From Bryobacteraceae bacterium (GTDB lineage: Bacteria > Acidobacteriota > Terriglobia > Bryobacterales > Bryobacteraceae), in contig JAHCHE010000025.1 of NCBI GenBank assembly GCA_026129905.1, positions 62,001-126,000 on the forward strand: DNA of 64,000 nucleotides, in the 5' to 3' direction. Position numbers and translations under genes: made by a program. Below, one piece after another: positions 16,587 to 24,837 of the stretch (positions are counted from its first letter, which is position 1; each line of letters begins with the position of its first letter). The notes below the pieces were generated by a model. The model saw only the letters and a program-made list of their open reading frames with translations. It was not told the origin of the DNA and ran no database searches.

Positions 16587-18287
16587 ATGAAGCGATCATA
16601 CGTTACTGCCGCGATATTGATGGCCGTGGTCCTCTCCGTCGGGTGCGCGCGGAGGCCGGCGATCGAATACTGGTTTGTCGATTCGCTCACCAAGGTGTTC
16701 CCCGACGACCCGGCGGGCAAGGAGCGGCTGAAGGCGGCGACGTTCCACGCCGCGCGCGGCTCCAACGCCAGCATCCAGCTTGCGCTGCGGCCGACCTACC
16801 ATGCGGGCAATGTCTACGTCGATGCGCTCGCGTTGAAAGGTCCCGGTCTGCCGATGGAGACGGCGAGGGTGCGGTGGGTGGAGTACGTCGTCGTGACGAC
16901 GAACACCCAGAACACGCCGGACGACGAGCTGCTGCGAAAGGCGCCGGCGCTGTTTCCCGACGCCCTGTTCACGGAATTCCCGATCTCTATCCCGAAGGAC
17001 CAGACCCGGAGCGTGTGGGTCACCGTTCGCGTGCCTGCGAACCAGCAGCCGGGCGAGTACGCGGGACAACTGAGGCTCCGCCAGGCCACGGACACGGTGG
17101 CCTCCATCCCGTACAAGCTGGTGGTGCGCGAGGCGGTGGTTCCGGCGAAGCCGCCGTTGGCGGTGACCAACCACTTCAACATGAGCGACGCGCACGTGAG
17201 CCAGTTCTATGGATGCTCCCCCTACTCGTCCGCGTGGTGGAGCCTGGTTACAAACTACGCTCGGTTTCAGGCCGGGTATTACCAGAACTCGGTTCGCGCC
17301 AACCCGGTGGAACTGGTGAGCGTGGACGCGCCGGGCGGCGCGTTCCGGTACGACTTCAGCAACTTCGAACGGTTCGTCGAAACCTTCGAAGCGGCGGGCG
17401 TTAAAGGTTACATCGAGGGCGAAAACCTGATGGAACGGGAGCGGCGCAGAGACTCGACCGTCATGACGTCGGCGTGGGTGGTGGAGGGCGGCAAGCCGGA
17501 ACTGCGCGCGATTCCGTACGACGATCCGCGGGCGCAACGGTTCCTGAATTCGTTTCTCCCGGCGCTTTACCAGCGGCTCCAAGAACGCGGCTGGACGAAA
17601 AAATACCTGCAAGGCATCCTCGACGAACCGAATCAGTGGGAGATCAAAGCGTTCCTGGACACGGCCGAAAAGGTGCGGCGATTGATGCCGGGGGTGCGGA
17701 CGATCGAGCCGGTCGGGCTCCGGCAGGACGTCGGGTTCATGAAGAAGACGGTGGACATCTGGACGCCGCTGCTGGGCACGTTCGACGACAAGATGGACCT
17801 GCTCAGAAAGCACGTAACCGAGGACGGCGGCGAACTGTGGTTCTACACGTGCCTATCGCCGCGTGGCCGGTATCCGAACCGCTTCATCGACACGGCCTTG
17901 CTGAAGACGCGGATCCTTCACTGGATGAACTTCAAGTACGATTTCCGCGGTTACCTGCACTGGGGCGGCAATCACTGGGGGCCCGAGCCGCTGAAGGACA
18001 CGCAGCCGGTGATCAACCAGGGCCGAACCTACCTGCCGCCGGGCGATGCCTACATTACGTACCCGAACCGGGCCGGGCGGTCGCTATACAGCTCGATCCG
18101 CCTGGAGCAGATGCGGGAAGGCATCGAGGACTTCGGGCTGCTGACAGAACTGGCGAAGAAGGACCCCGAGCGCGCGAAGGCCATCGCCTATGAAGCGGTA
18201 CAGTCGTTCCAGGAGTACGTGCGCGATCCCGCGGCGTTCCGCGCGATTCAGTTGAAGCTGCTGGATGCGCTCCGGAATCCGACGTGA
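16587..18287 (+). CDS. DUF4091 (GH123-like) lipoprotein, copy 2
   Basis: A 566-residue paralogue of the preceding gene, aligning along its whole length (VDSLTKVFPDDPAGKERL, YLQGILDEPNQ with Asp346-Glu347, FRGYLHWGGNHWGPEPL, EQMREGIEDFGLL). The ATG at 16587 follows a GGAGAA box and gives a lipoprotein signal ending LSVGC (Cys20). A TTG at 16566 that overlaps the upstream stop is less likely. Differences lie in the loop after the barrel's first strands (SDAHVSQFYGCSPYSS here) and at IEGENLMERERRRDS, so the two copies may differ in substrate. Both keep the LDEP pair and so both look active. No sulfatase, SusD or regulator gene is adjacent. Confidence 0.8.
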   Translation: MKRSYVTAAILMAVVLSVGCARRPAIEYWFVDSLTKVFPDDPAGKERLKAATFHAARGSNASIQLALRPTYHAGNVYVDALALKGPGLPMETARVRWVEYVVVTTNTQNTPDDELLRKAPALFPDALFTEFPISIPKDQTRSVWVTVRVPANQQPGEYAGQLRLRQATDTVASIPYKLVVREAVVPAKPPLAVTNHFNMSDAHVSQFYGCSPYSSAWWSLVTNYARFQAGYYQNSVRANPVELVSVDAPGGAFRYDFSNFERFVETFEAAGVKGYIEGENLMERERRRDSTVMTSAWVVEGGKPELRAIPYDDPRAQRFLNSFLPALYQRLQERGWTKKYLQGILDEPNQWEIKAFLDTAEKVRRLMPGVRTIEPVGLRQDVGFMKKTVDIWTPLLGTFDDKMDLLRKHVTEDGGELWFYTCLSPRGRYPNRFIDTALLKTRILHWMNFKYDFRGYLHWGGNHWGPEPLKDTQPVINQGRTYLPPGDAYITYPNRAGRSLYSSIRLEQMREGIEDFGLLTELAKKDPERAKAIAYEAVQSFQEYVRDPAAFRAIQLKLLDALRNPT

Positions 18288-18315
18288 CCGTGCGGCGATA
18301 AAGAGCCATCGTTAT

Positions 18316-18744
18316 TCACAGCAGGGGATTGCGCCAGCGGAGTCCTGGAAACCGGGCGAAGTCGTTGTCGGAGGAGCAGAGTTCGGCTCCGTGCTCGATG
18401 GCGAGGGCGGCAAGGTGCGCATCGGAGGTGAGATTTCCGGCTGTGCCGGATGGCAGCAGCAGGCGCCTCAGAACGCGGATGTGCTGGGTGGTCGGCTCGA
18501 CGGTGACGACCGAGGGTTGCGCCAGCCACGAATCCAGAAGATCGAAGGCTGCCTTCACCGGCAAAGGTTTCTGGAAAAGACCGGACCGCGTCGTCAAGCG
18601 GAGGAAGGCGAGGAGAACGCTCCAGGACAGCCCGACAGTTTCCGGACCGGACAGCGCAGCTTCGAGCCAGGACTTCGCCGCTCGATGCAGAGGAGCATCC
18701 GAATTGACGGCGTAGATCAACAGGTTTACGTCGATGAGGATCAT
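18316..18744 (-). CDS. vapC: PIN-domain ribonuclease toxin (VapC-like)
   Basis: A 142-residue PIN domain. MILIDVNLLIYAVN supplies the first acidic residue (Asp5), and DAHLAALAIEHGAELCSSDN supplies the later pair of metal-binding Asp residues; FARFPGLRWRNPL is the usual C-terminus. VapC toxins cut tRNA or rRNA sites when the antitoxin is lost. The ATG at 18744 overlaps the antitoxin stop as ATGA, the standard toxin-antitoxin layout. The central acidic residue is less obvious (perhaps Glu in SWLEAALSGPE), but nothing suggests a broken gene. It converges on the DUF4091 operon with 28 bases between stops. Confidence 0.88.
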   Translation of the reverse strand: MILIDVNLLIYAVNSDAPLHRAAKSWLEAALSGPETVGLSWSVLLAFLRLTTRSGLFQKPLPVKAAFDLLDSWLAQPSVVTVEPTTQHIRVLRRLLLPSGTAGNLTSDAHLAALAIEHGAELCSSDNDFARFPGLRWRNPLL

Positions 18745-19001
18745 TTCCGCAAGGACAGCTTCCGCGTCAACTCCTCGTCCTCGAGGGCGCCGGCGGTGGC
18801 CAGGGCCTTGTCCCATCGGAAACTCTGTTCGACGCCGAGCGCGAATGTGCGCTGCGTGAACCGACGCTTTTGCGCCTTTGCCTGTGTCAAGCCGGCGCGT
18901 ATCGCCGAATTGAGCGCTTCCTTGAAGGACAGCCCGCGTTGCCGCATAGCTGTCCGGATCAGCAACTCGACGTCGGGATCGAGAGTGACGGTGGTCCGCA
19001 C
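18741..19001 (-). CDS. vapB: Ribbon-helix-helix antitoxin (VapB-like)
   Basis: An 86-residue protein that begins with an RHH DNA-binding unit: MRTTVTLDPDVELLIRTAMR (beta strand plus helix), then RGLSFKEALNSAIRAGL (second helix). The C-terminal half, with WDKALATAGALEDEELTRKL, would be the toxin-wrapping tail. Antitoxins of this type bind their own promoter and neutralise the PIN ribonuclease. It lies directly upstream of vapC with a 4-base overlap. The 89 bases between it and the serine hydrolase stop should carry the promoter and operator; CATCATAGCATCAT at about 19006-19019 is a short imperfect repeat that could be part of it. Confidence 0.85.
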   Translation of the reverse strand: MRTTVTLDPDVELLIRTAMRQRGLSFKEALNSAIRAGLTQAKAQKRRFTQRTFALGVEQSFRWDKALATAGALEDEELTRKLSLRK

Positions 19002-19090
19002 GCCGTCATCATAGCATCATCCAACGCGCTGTCATGATGCCCACGAGGCAGGGCGGAACTCGAGGGCTCATCGAGGGGCGGAGCGCTTAA

Positions 19091-20494
19091 TCAACGGTTT
19101 CGCTCGTCGCCGAATACCGGCAGAAGGTCGGCCAGGAACCGCTGGAGGTTCCAGGTGGAGCCTTCCTGGCTGAGGCCGAGGCGGACGACGACCAGGCGCA
19201 TGGAGGGGATCACGACGACGTGCTGGCCCTCGAAACCGCTGAAGTGGAACGCGTCCGCGGGCACGTCGGGCCACGGGCGGTTGGCGGGGTTGCCGGGTTC
19301 GCCGGCGTTCAGCCAGACTTGCGCTCCATAGCGGCCTTGCGGCGCGTTCGGCGCCGGGGTCGTGCTGTAGCGGACCCAGCCCTCCGGCAGAATGCGCTCG
19401 CCGTTCCATACGCCGTCGTTCAGGTATAGAAGGCCGAAACGGGCCCAGTCGCGCGCGGTGGCGTACAGGAACGACGAGCCGACGAAGACGCCCGACGCGT
19501 CCGGTTCGAGGACCGCGCTGCGCATGCCGATGCGGTCAAACAGCGCGCGGCGAGGAAACGCCCAGTAGTCCGCCAGGCCGCCGCCGATGGTTTCGCGGAC
19601 GATCCGAGAGACGATGTTGGTCGTGCCGCTGGAATAGGCCCAAAGGGTTCCCGGCGCGGCGGCGAGCGGTTTCGAGGCCGCGTACGCGCCGGAGTCCGGG
19701 CGGCGGTAGAGCATCACGGTGACGTCGGAGGTCGGGTCGAAGTAGGACTCGTCGAACGCGAGGCCGCTCGACATCCGCATCAGGTGGTCGAGCGTGATGG
19801 CGCGGCGGGGATCGCCGTTCGCCGCCCATTCGGGGATCGGGGCGGGAGCGTCCACGGACAGCTTGCCCTGACCGACCAGGATGCCGACGAGCGCATTGGT
19901 CACGCTCTTGGCCATCGACCAGCCCTGGAGGGGCATGTTCTGGTCGAAGCCGGGAGCATAGCGTTCGGCTGCAATGCGGCCGTTGTGCACGACGAGGAGG
20001 GCGCGGGTGCGGCGGGGATGGGCGGGATTGGGGTCTTCGAAGGCGCTATGGACGGCCAGAGCGAGCGGGGTTGTGTCGATGCGGGCCGCTGCGGAGGCCG
20101 CGTCGGCGAGCCAGGGGCTGTCGTGAGCGGCAGGTGGATGGAACGGAGGCTGTGACTGGAGTTGCCCCAGGGCGCCGGTTTCAAGGGTGCAGCCGAGGCC
20201 GGGCCGGAAGAAGGCGCGGCTGCGGACCAGGCCGGCGAAGGCGGCGGTGGCGGCGTGTCGGTCGCGCTGGACCTGGACGCTGAGGAACCTGGCGGCGGGG
20301 TGATCCAGGGCGAGTTCACCGGCGAGGATGGAGTCAGGCTGGCGGCCGGAGACGAAAACGCCGGAGCACATCACCTTCGCGGCGTAACCCGTTCCGACGG
20401 CGGCGAGCGAGGCGAGATAGCGGAGGCCAAACGCCGAGGCGAGGATTACGACGGCGCAAGCAAGCGCAAAGAACAGCCTGGCTCGCGGTCTCAT
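19091..20494 (-). CDS. Serine hydrolase of the beta-lactamase / penicillin-binding fold, exported
   Basis: A 467-residue protein with an N-terminal membrane segment or signal peptide (LFFALACAVVILASAFG). The catalytic SxxK is WSMAKSV (Ser193, Lys196), followed by LMRMSSGLAFDESYF and WAYSSGTTN in the Tyr-x-Ser/Asn position. The length and the phrases ARDWARFGLLYLNDGVWNG and YGAQVWLNAGEPG fit the 6-aminohexanoate-dimer-hydrolase/EstB group of class C-like hydrolases. Likely activity is hydrolysis of an amide or ester outside the cytoplasm; a true beta-lactamase is less likely. The final KTG-like motif appears as FSGFEGQH, so it is altered. It stands alone between vapB and the tRNA. Confidence 0.8.
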   Translation of the reverse strand: MRPRARLFFALACAVVILASAFGLRYLASLAAVGTGYAAKVMCSGVFVSGRQPDSILAGELALDHPAARFLSVQVQRDRHAATAAFAGLVRSRAFFRPGLGCTLETGALGQLQSQPPFHPPAAHDSPWLADAASAAARIDTTPLALAVHSAFEDPNPAHPRRTRALLVVHNGRIAAERYAPGFDQNMPLQGWSMAKSVTNALVGILVGQGKLSVDAPAPIPEWAANGDPRRAITLDHLMRMSSGLAFDESYFDPTSDVTVMLYRRPDSGAYAASKPLAAAPGTLWAYSSGTTNIVSRIVRETIGGGLADYWAFPRRALFDRIGMRSAVLEPDASGVFVGSSFLYATARDWARFGLLYLNDGVWNGERILPEGWVRYSTTPAPNAPQGRYGAQVWLNAGEPGNPANRPWPDVPADAFHFSGFEGQHVVVIPSMRLVVVRLGLSQEGSTWNLQRFLADLLPVFGDERNR

Positions 20495-20555
20495 GAAGTC
20501 CTCTCACGATTATGGGCAAACGGCCGGGCGTCTGCGATGAAGCCGATCGACCAGC

Positions 20556-20702
20556 GGCGGATTCGCGCTGTTCGAAACCAGCCTTGCCGCAGCGTTCTAT
20601 GAAGCCCCCGCCGTCTGGGCGGATGTTCTGGAACTCCGCACCGTGCCCGTAGTCGAGGATGCCGACGCCAGCGCCGTGCTGACGAAGCTGTTCAAGAGGT
20701 AA
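20556..20702 (+). pseudogene. Possible C-terminal gene remnant, unrecognised
   Basis: An open stretch of 48 codons reads ALFETSLAAAFYEAPAVWAD, continues through ELRTVPVVEDADASAVL and ends KLFKR before a TAA at 20700. The composition is protein-like, with an amphipathic pattern, but the frame is closed by a TGA at 20538 upstream and has no start codon with a ribosome site. It may be the tail of a deleted gene or chance coding-like sequence. I cannot name a family. It lies between the serine hydrolase start and tRNA-Ala. Confidence 0.25.
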
Positions 20703-20734
20703 CGCGCGCGATACGCTTTGAAGGGGGGAGGGTA

Positions 20735-20810
20735 TGGTGGACGGCATGGGATTCGAACCCACGACCCCGGCGTTGCGAACGCCGTGCTCTCCCAACTGAG
20801 CTAGCCGCCC
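20735..20810 (-). tRNA. tRNA-Ala (anticodon CGC)
   Basis: All arms fold: acceptor GGGCGGC/GCCGTCC with one G-T pair, D arm GCTC AGTTGGGA GAGC, anticodon stem CGGCG/CGCCG with loop TTCGCAA (anticodon CGC), five-base variable loop GGGTC, and T arm GTGGG TTCGAAT CCCAT. The discriminator is A, and CCA is encoded (20737-20735). Total 76 bases. CGC reads the GCG alanine codon, which is frequent in this GC-rich genome. No tandem tRNA or integrase gene flanks it. Confidence 0.97.
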
Positions 20811-20859
20811 ACGCGTGAAGGCGCCGTCTCCACTATACCATGGCTTACCATAGGAAGTT

Positions 20860-21669
20860 GTGAGCGATCTCTCCCCGGAACAGCAGCTCGCCAAAATGCA
20901 GCGGGAGTGGGACCAGCGCGCCCTGGAAAACGCCCGCTTCTTCGTCAATACCGCGCAAACCGAATGGACGGACGAGGAGTTTTTTCGGACCGGCGAGTGC
21001 ACCGTCGCCGAACAGATCCTTACCGACATGATCAACATCTGCCAGGGCAGGGATCCCAGGAAGATGCGCGTCCTCGAAATCGGATGCGGCGCCGGACGCG
21101 TCACCCGGGCGCTGGCCGGCATTTTTGGCGAGGTCTACGCCGTGGACATCAGCGGCGAAATGGTCCGCCAGGCGCGCGGGGCGCTGGCGCGCCTCCCCAA
21201 CGTCCACATCGAGCAGAATAACGGTCAGGACCTGTCCGTGCTCGGCAACCTGCGCGTCGACTTCGCGTTTTCCACCATCGTCTTCCAGCACATTCCGAGC
21301 AAGGCGGTCATCGAAAGCTACATTCGCGACGTCCATCGCATGTTGCGGCGGGGCGGCCTGTTCAAATTTCAGGTACAGGGCGATCCGACCTTCGAGCGCG
21401 ACCCTGACGACACGTGGCTCGGCGCCGGTTTCTCGGACGAAGAAGCGGTGGAGCTGGCCCTGCGCACGGGCTTCGATCCCCGCTACCGGCACGGCGCCGG
21501 AACGCAGGATTTCTGGCTCTGGTTCTTCCGGCGCTCGCTCGCGCGACAACGCGCAGTTCTCAAGTGGCGCCACTTCAAGCGCCGCCTTGCCGAGCGCCGC
21601 GCCCGGCTTGCCGCTGCTATTGCGTCACAAACGGCCAGCTCTGCTGGACGTGATAACCATAGCGGGTGA
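20860..21669 (+). CDS. Class I SAM-dependent methyltransferase
   Basis: A 269-residue protein with a GTG start. The SAM-binding motif I is RVLEIGCGAGRVTRALA near residue 70, motif II is YAVDISGEMVRQAR, and the post-core strand reads FAFSTIVFQHIPSK. The methyl acceptor cannot be predicted; the fold family includes methylases of small molecules, lipids and proteins. The C-terminus is strongly basic (KWRHFKRRLAERRARLAAAI). Its last 53 bases overlap the 3' end of tatC on the other strand, so part of the C-terminal tail is antisense to TatC codons. It starts 50 bases from the tRNA, which is transcribed the other way. Confidence 0.85.
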   Translation: MSDLSPEQQLAKMQREWDQRALENARFFVNTAQTEWTDEEFFRTGECTVAEQILTDMINICQGRDPRKMRVLEIGCGAGRVTRALAGIFGEVYAVDISGEMVRQARGALARLPNVHIEQNNGQDLSVLGNLRVDFAFSTIVFQHIPSKAVIESYIRDVHRMLRRGGLFKFQVQGDPTFERDPDDTWLGAGFSDEEAVELALRTGFDPRYRHGAGTQDFWLWFFRRSLARQRAVLKWRHFKRRLAERRARLAAAIASQTASSAGRDNHSG

Positions 21670-22711
21670 TCGCCAGGTAGAGCGCGACTCCGAGGGCCGC
21701 CGCCAGCGCGAGCAGGATCAGCAGTATCAGCCGCCACGGGAATCGCCGGTTCTCCCGGTGCAATGTCAGCACGTAACCCGCGAATGCGCCCACAAAATAC
21801 AGCAGGCACATCGGCACCGAGAACAGCATGAGGTTCACCACGTCGGGCGTCGGCGTGATGATCGCCGCCAGGATCACGATGACCAGCACGGCGTACCGCG
21901 CATTGCGCAACAAGAAGCTCGGCGTCACGATCCGCAGCAACACCAGGAAGAAGATCAGCACCGGCATCTCGAACACCAGTCCGATGCCGAGCGTCACGTT
22001 CACGAACAGATCGAAATACTCCGTGATGGACACCACGGGCGCGATGTTGATGTCGCGTCCGATGCCGAGCAGGAACGTGAGTCCGAAGCGGAACGCCACG
22101 AAATAGGCGAACAGGCCGCCGGCGATGAATAAGCCGGCCGAGCAGAGCACGAACGGGACGGCCCAGCGTCGCTCCCGCTTGTAAAGTCCGGGCGCGACGA
22201 AAGCCCATACCTGGTAGATCACCCATGGAGATGACAGAAAGATAGCCGTCAGAATCGGGAGCTTCACCCAGACTGTGCTGAACGTCTCCATCGGCTTGAT
22301 CTGCGCCAGCTTGGTGTTTTCGTATCCCAGGCTCGTTAGCGCTTCCACCGCCGGCTCGCTCACCACGCGCCACAGGTCGTTGGCAAAGACGAGACTGACG
22401 AAGAACGCGACGCCGATACCGATCAGCGCCCTGATAATGCGGGACCGCAGTTCCTCGAGGTGCTCCATGAAGGACATCCGGAGCATCCCATCGTCATCTT
22501 GGTCCCCGTCGTCGCCGCCCGGTGAAGGAGGCGCCGGCGGCGGCGGCGGAGGAACTCCCTTCTTTCGCCACAAGGCCTTTTTCCAGGACGGCTTCGCCGC
22601 CGGAGCCGCCTCGGAGTGGGGAACCAAGGCGGAGGACGCCGCGGCAGGTTTCGCTTCGGCGCCCGGTCCGTTGTGGCTGGACACACCCGCCATGTCTTTT
22701 TCAGAATCCAT
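21617..22711 (-). CDS. tatC: Sec-independent protein translocase subunit TatC
   Basis: A 364-residue membrane protein. The TatC core begins with MSFMEHLEELRSRIIRALIG (cytosolic twin-arginine-reading face), then six membrane helices including FFVSLVFANDLWRVV, YQVWAFVAPGLYKRERRWAV, FDLFVNVTLGIGLVFEMPVL and VVNLMLFSVPMCLLYFVG. Unusually, about 75 residues precede the core: a Pro/Ala-rich, charged extension with a PPPPPPAPPSP run. TatC and TatB bind the signal peptide of folded exported proteins. Several Tat-type signals are encoded in this window. tatA lies 34 bases upstream on the same strand. The stop region overlaps the convergent methyltransferase. Confidence 0.93.
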   Translation of the reverse strand: MDSEKDMAGVSSHNGPGAEAKPAAASSALVPHSEAAPAAKPSWKKALWRKKGVPPPPPPAPPSPGGDDGDQDDDGMLRMSFMEHLEELRSRIIRALIGIGVAFFVSLVFANDLWRVVSEPAVEALTSLGYENTKLAQIKPMETFSTVWVKLPILTAIFLSSPWVIYQVWAFVAPGLYKRERRWAVPFVLCSAGLFIAGGLFAYFVAFRFGLTFLLGIGRDINIAPVVSITEYFDLFVNVTLGIGLVFEMPVLIFFLVLLRIVTPSFLLRNARYAVLVIVILAAIITPTPDVVNLMLFSVPMCLLYFVGAFAGYVLTLHRENRRFPWRLILLILLALAAALGVALYLAITRYGYHVQQSWPFVTQ

Positions 22712-22745
22712 CGTTTGCAGGTTGCCTGATCGTTAACTCGAAAAC

Positions 22746-23210
22746 TTAGCTCGCTACAGGCTTGGAGTCCGAGGGCTCGGCGCCGTTTTGGTTCTGTTCG
22801 GCGACCTGCGGCTCCTCGGTCGATTCAGCGCCCTGAGTTGCGGATGCGCTTACAGTGGACGATTCGTTGGCAGCGGAACCGTTCGAGGATTCCGGCGAGC
22901 CGGTCCCCGATCCGCTATAAGAAGAGCTTTCGTAATTGTAGCCATAATCGTACTCGTCGTAGCCGCCCGAATGGTAGCTCGACGAGATTTCGTTGTTCAC
23001 CTGCCGGGTCGCTTCCTTGATCGACTCGCTTTCCCGCTCGATGGCGGCCATCTCACGGTTCCAGGTCGATTTCAATTCCGCGGAGGCCCGGCGAAACTCG
23101 GTCATGGCCTTACCGAGCGTCTTGCCCAGTTCCGGCAGCTTTCGCGGTCCGAAAATGAGCAAGGCAAGAATGAAGATGAACACCGTCTCTTGCCAGCCCA
23201 GCGGACCCAT
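22746..23210 (-). CDS. tatA: Sec-independent protein translocase subunit TatA/TatB
   Basis: A 154-residue protein. A single N-terminal membrane helix (QETVFIFILALLIFGPRKLP) leads into the amphipathic helix ELGKTLGKAMTEFRRASAEL, the hallmark of TatA/B. The following coiled segment WNREMAAIERESESIKEATR and the long low-complexity Ser/Gly/Tyr/Glu tail (SSSYHSGGYDEYDYGYNYES) make it longer than usual TatA (about 80-90 residues). TatA forms the pore and TatB the receptor; this protein may serve as either. It is the first gene of a tatA-tatC pair, with a 34-base spacer. Confidence 0.9.
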   Translation of the reverse strand: MGPLGWQETVFIFILALLIFGPRKLPELGKTLGKAMTEFRRASAELKSTWNREMAAIERESESIKEATRQVNNEISSSYHSGGYDEYDYGYNYESSSYSGSGTGSPESSNGSAANESSTVSASATQGAESTEEPQVAEQNQNGAEPSDSKPVAS

Positions 23211-23316
23211 TCAGGGAATCCTCCTCATTGATCGCGGTCACTTACATGATACCGGGCGGGCGGCGAGAAGGTCAAACGTGTTCGCCTCCAGTTTGCCTCG
23301 GCCGGGCCCGGGCCCT

Positions 23317-24540
23317 CTATCCGTTGGCAAATGCCCGGAACAGGAGCGCCGCGTTCAGTCCGCCGAAGGCAAAGGAATTCGATAGCGCGTATTCGACGCC
23401 GGCCGGCCGCGCCTGATTGGCGACGACGTTGATTTCACACTCCGGATCGAGGCTGGTGAAGTTCGCGGTTGGAGGCAACAGGCCATGGCGCAACGCGAGT
23501 ACGGTGGCCACGGCTTCCAGCGCGCCGGCCGCTCCCAGGGCGTGGCCGTGCATCGACTTGGTGGAACTCACCGCCACGTGGGCCGCGTGGCCGCCGAAAA
23601 CCTCACGGATGGCGCGGGCTTCCACAACGTCGTTACCCGCCGTCCCCGTACCATGCGCATTCACATAGCCCACCTGTTCGGGGGCCACGCCGGCGTCGCG
23701 GAGCGCCCCGCGCATCGCTCGCAGGGGGCCTTCCAACGACGGTTGGGTGATGTGATGGGCGTCGGACGACATGCCGAAGCCGGCCACTTCCGCATAGATG
23801 CGCGCGCCTCGCGCCCGCGCGGCTTCCAGCGGCTCCAGGGCCAGCATCGCCGCGCCTTCTCCCAGAATCATTCCCCGGCGGTCAGCGCAAAACGGGCGGC
23901 ACGTATCCGGGGAAATCACCCGCATCGCCTCCCAGGCCTTCAGCAGGCCCATGCTGAAGGGCGCTTCGCTGCCGCCGGCGATGGCGAAGGGCGCCTCGCC
24001 GTTCCGTACCATCCGGAACGCCAGCCCCAGGGCGTGGTTGGCCGATGAGCAGGCCGTGGAAACGGTGAGCGCCGGACCCATAAAGCCGAATTCCATGGAA
24101 ATGTGGCTGGCGCCGGCGTTGGCCATGGTGCGGGGGATGGTCAGCGGATGCACCCGGTCCCGACCGGCCATGTACAGGTCGACGAAGCCGGCGTCCTGGC
24201 TGGATTGCCCGCCGAGGCTTGATCCGGTGACCACGGCCGCCTCCGCGCACCGGTCCTGAGCGGCGTCGATTCCGCAGTCGCGGAGCGCCTCGCGAGCGGC
24301 GACCAGCGCGAACTGGGCGAAGCGGTCGAGCAGGCCCGCCTTGTTGCCCTCGAAGTGTTCGTTGCTGTCGTAGCCCCGTACCTCGGCGCCGTTGCGGAAG
24401 CGCAACTTCGACGCGTCCACCGATGCGAGCGGGCCGATCCCGGAGCGTCCCGCCGCCAGGCTGGTCCAGGTTTCTTCCCGGTTGCGGCCGAGGGCGCAGA
24501 TCACCCCGAGGCCGGTGACGGCGACTCGCGTTGCGCTCAT
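23317..24540 (-). CDS. fabF: 3-oxoacyl-[acyl-carrier-protein] synthase II
   Basis: A 407-residue condensing enzyme. The active-site Cys is in TVSTACSSANHALGLAF (Cys164), with the two His motifs NAHGTGTAGND and KSMHGHALGAAGA. It elongates malonyl-ACP-derived chains in fatty acid or related synthesis. The start overlaps the stop of the upstream acyl carrier protein gene as ATGA, so ACP and synthase are made as a coupled pair. No fabD, fabG or fabH gene is nearby. The stand-alone acpP-fabF pair could serve housekeeping fatty acid synthesis or a special acyl product (aryl polyene or polyketide style); the sequence does not decide. Confidence 0.9.
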   Translation of the reverse strand: MSATRVAVTGLGVICALGRNREETWTSLAAGRSGIGPLASVDASKLRFRNGAEVRGYDSNEHFEGNKAGLLDRFAQFALVAAREALRDCGIDAAQDRCAEAAVVTGSSLGGQSSQDAGFVDLYMAGRDRVHPLTIPRTMANAGASHISMEFGFMGPALTVSTACSSANHALGLAFRMVRNGEAPFAIAGGSEAPFSMGLLKAWEAMRVISPDTCRPFCADRRGMILGEGAAMLALEPLEAARARGARIYAEVAGFGMSSDAHHITQPSLEGPLRAMRGALRDAGVAPEQVGYVNAHGTGTAGNDVVEARAIREVFGGHAAHVAVSSTKSMHGHALGAAGALEAVATVLALRHGLLPPTANFTSLDPECEINVVANQARPAGVEYALSNSFAFGGLNAALLFRAFANG

Positions 24541-24788
24541 GCTTGATTCTTCTCGGCGACCAGCTTCCGGATGCCCTCCACCACGTCGTTCACCGTGCGG
24601 ATCGAGCGCACGTCGTCGTCCGGTATCGAAATCCCGAACTTGTCCTCAAGTTCGAAAACGGCCGTAATCGTGTCGAGCGAATCCAGTCCCAGGTCCTGGA
24701 GCGGACTCTCCAGCGCAATCGTGTCCGGCGGCCGGCGCGTGATCGAGGCGAGGCTGGCGAGGATATCTTCAGTGAGCCGGTCGGGCAT
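24537..24788 (-). CDS. acpP: Acyl carrier protein
   Basis: An 83-residue acidic protein with the phosphopantetheine attachment site LGLDSLDT (Ser37). Helix 2 continues ITAVFELEDKFGISIPDDDV, and the third/fourth helices read TVNDVVEGIRKLV, as in FabF-partnered ACPs. Holo-ACP carries growing acyl chains as thioesters. It overlaps fabF by four bases and is probably translated with it. It differs from the commonest housekeeping ACP (ADSLDTVELVMALEEEF) in its FELEDKF segment, so it may be a specialised copy. Confidence 0.92.
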   Translation of the reverse strand: MPDRLTEDILASLASITRRPPDTIALESPLQDLGLDSLDTITAVFELEDKFGISIPDDDVRSIRTVNDVVEGIRKLVAEKNQA

Positions 24789-24837
24789 AAGGAGAATTCA
24801 CACTAGCTTTACAGCACTCTAGCAGATCCGGGGAAGA

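Noticed and set aside
15028-16599. Long open frame (523 codons) on the minus strand opposite DUF4091 copy 1
   Set aside because: Its composition is Arg/His-rich, it lacks motifs, and the plus strand has a signal peptide, domain motifs and a ribosome site. It is an antisense shadow caused by GC-rich codon use.
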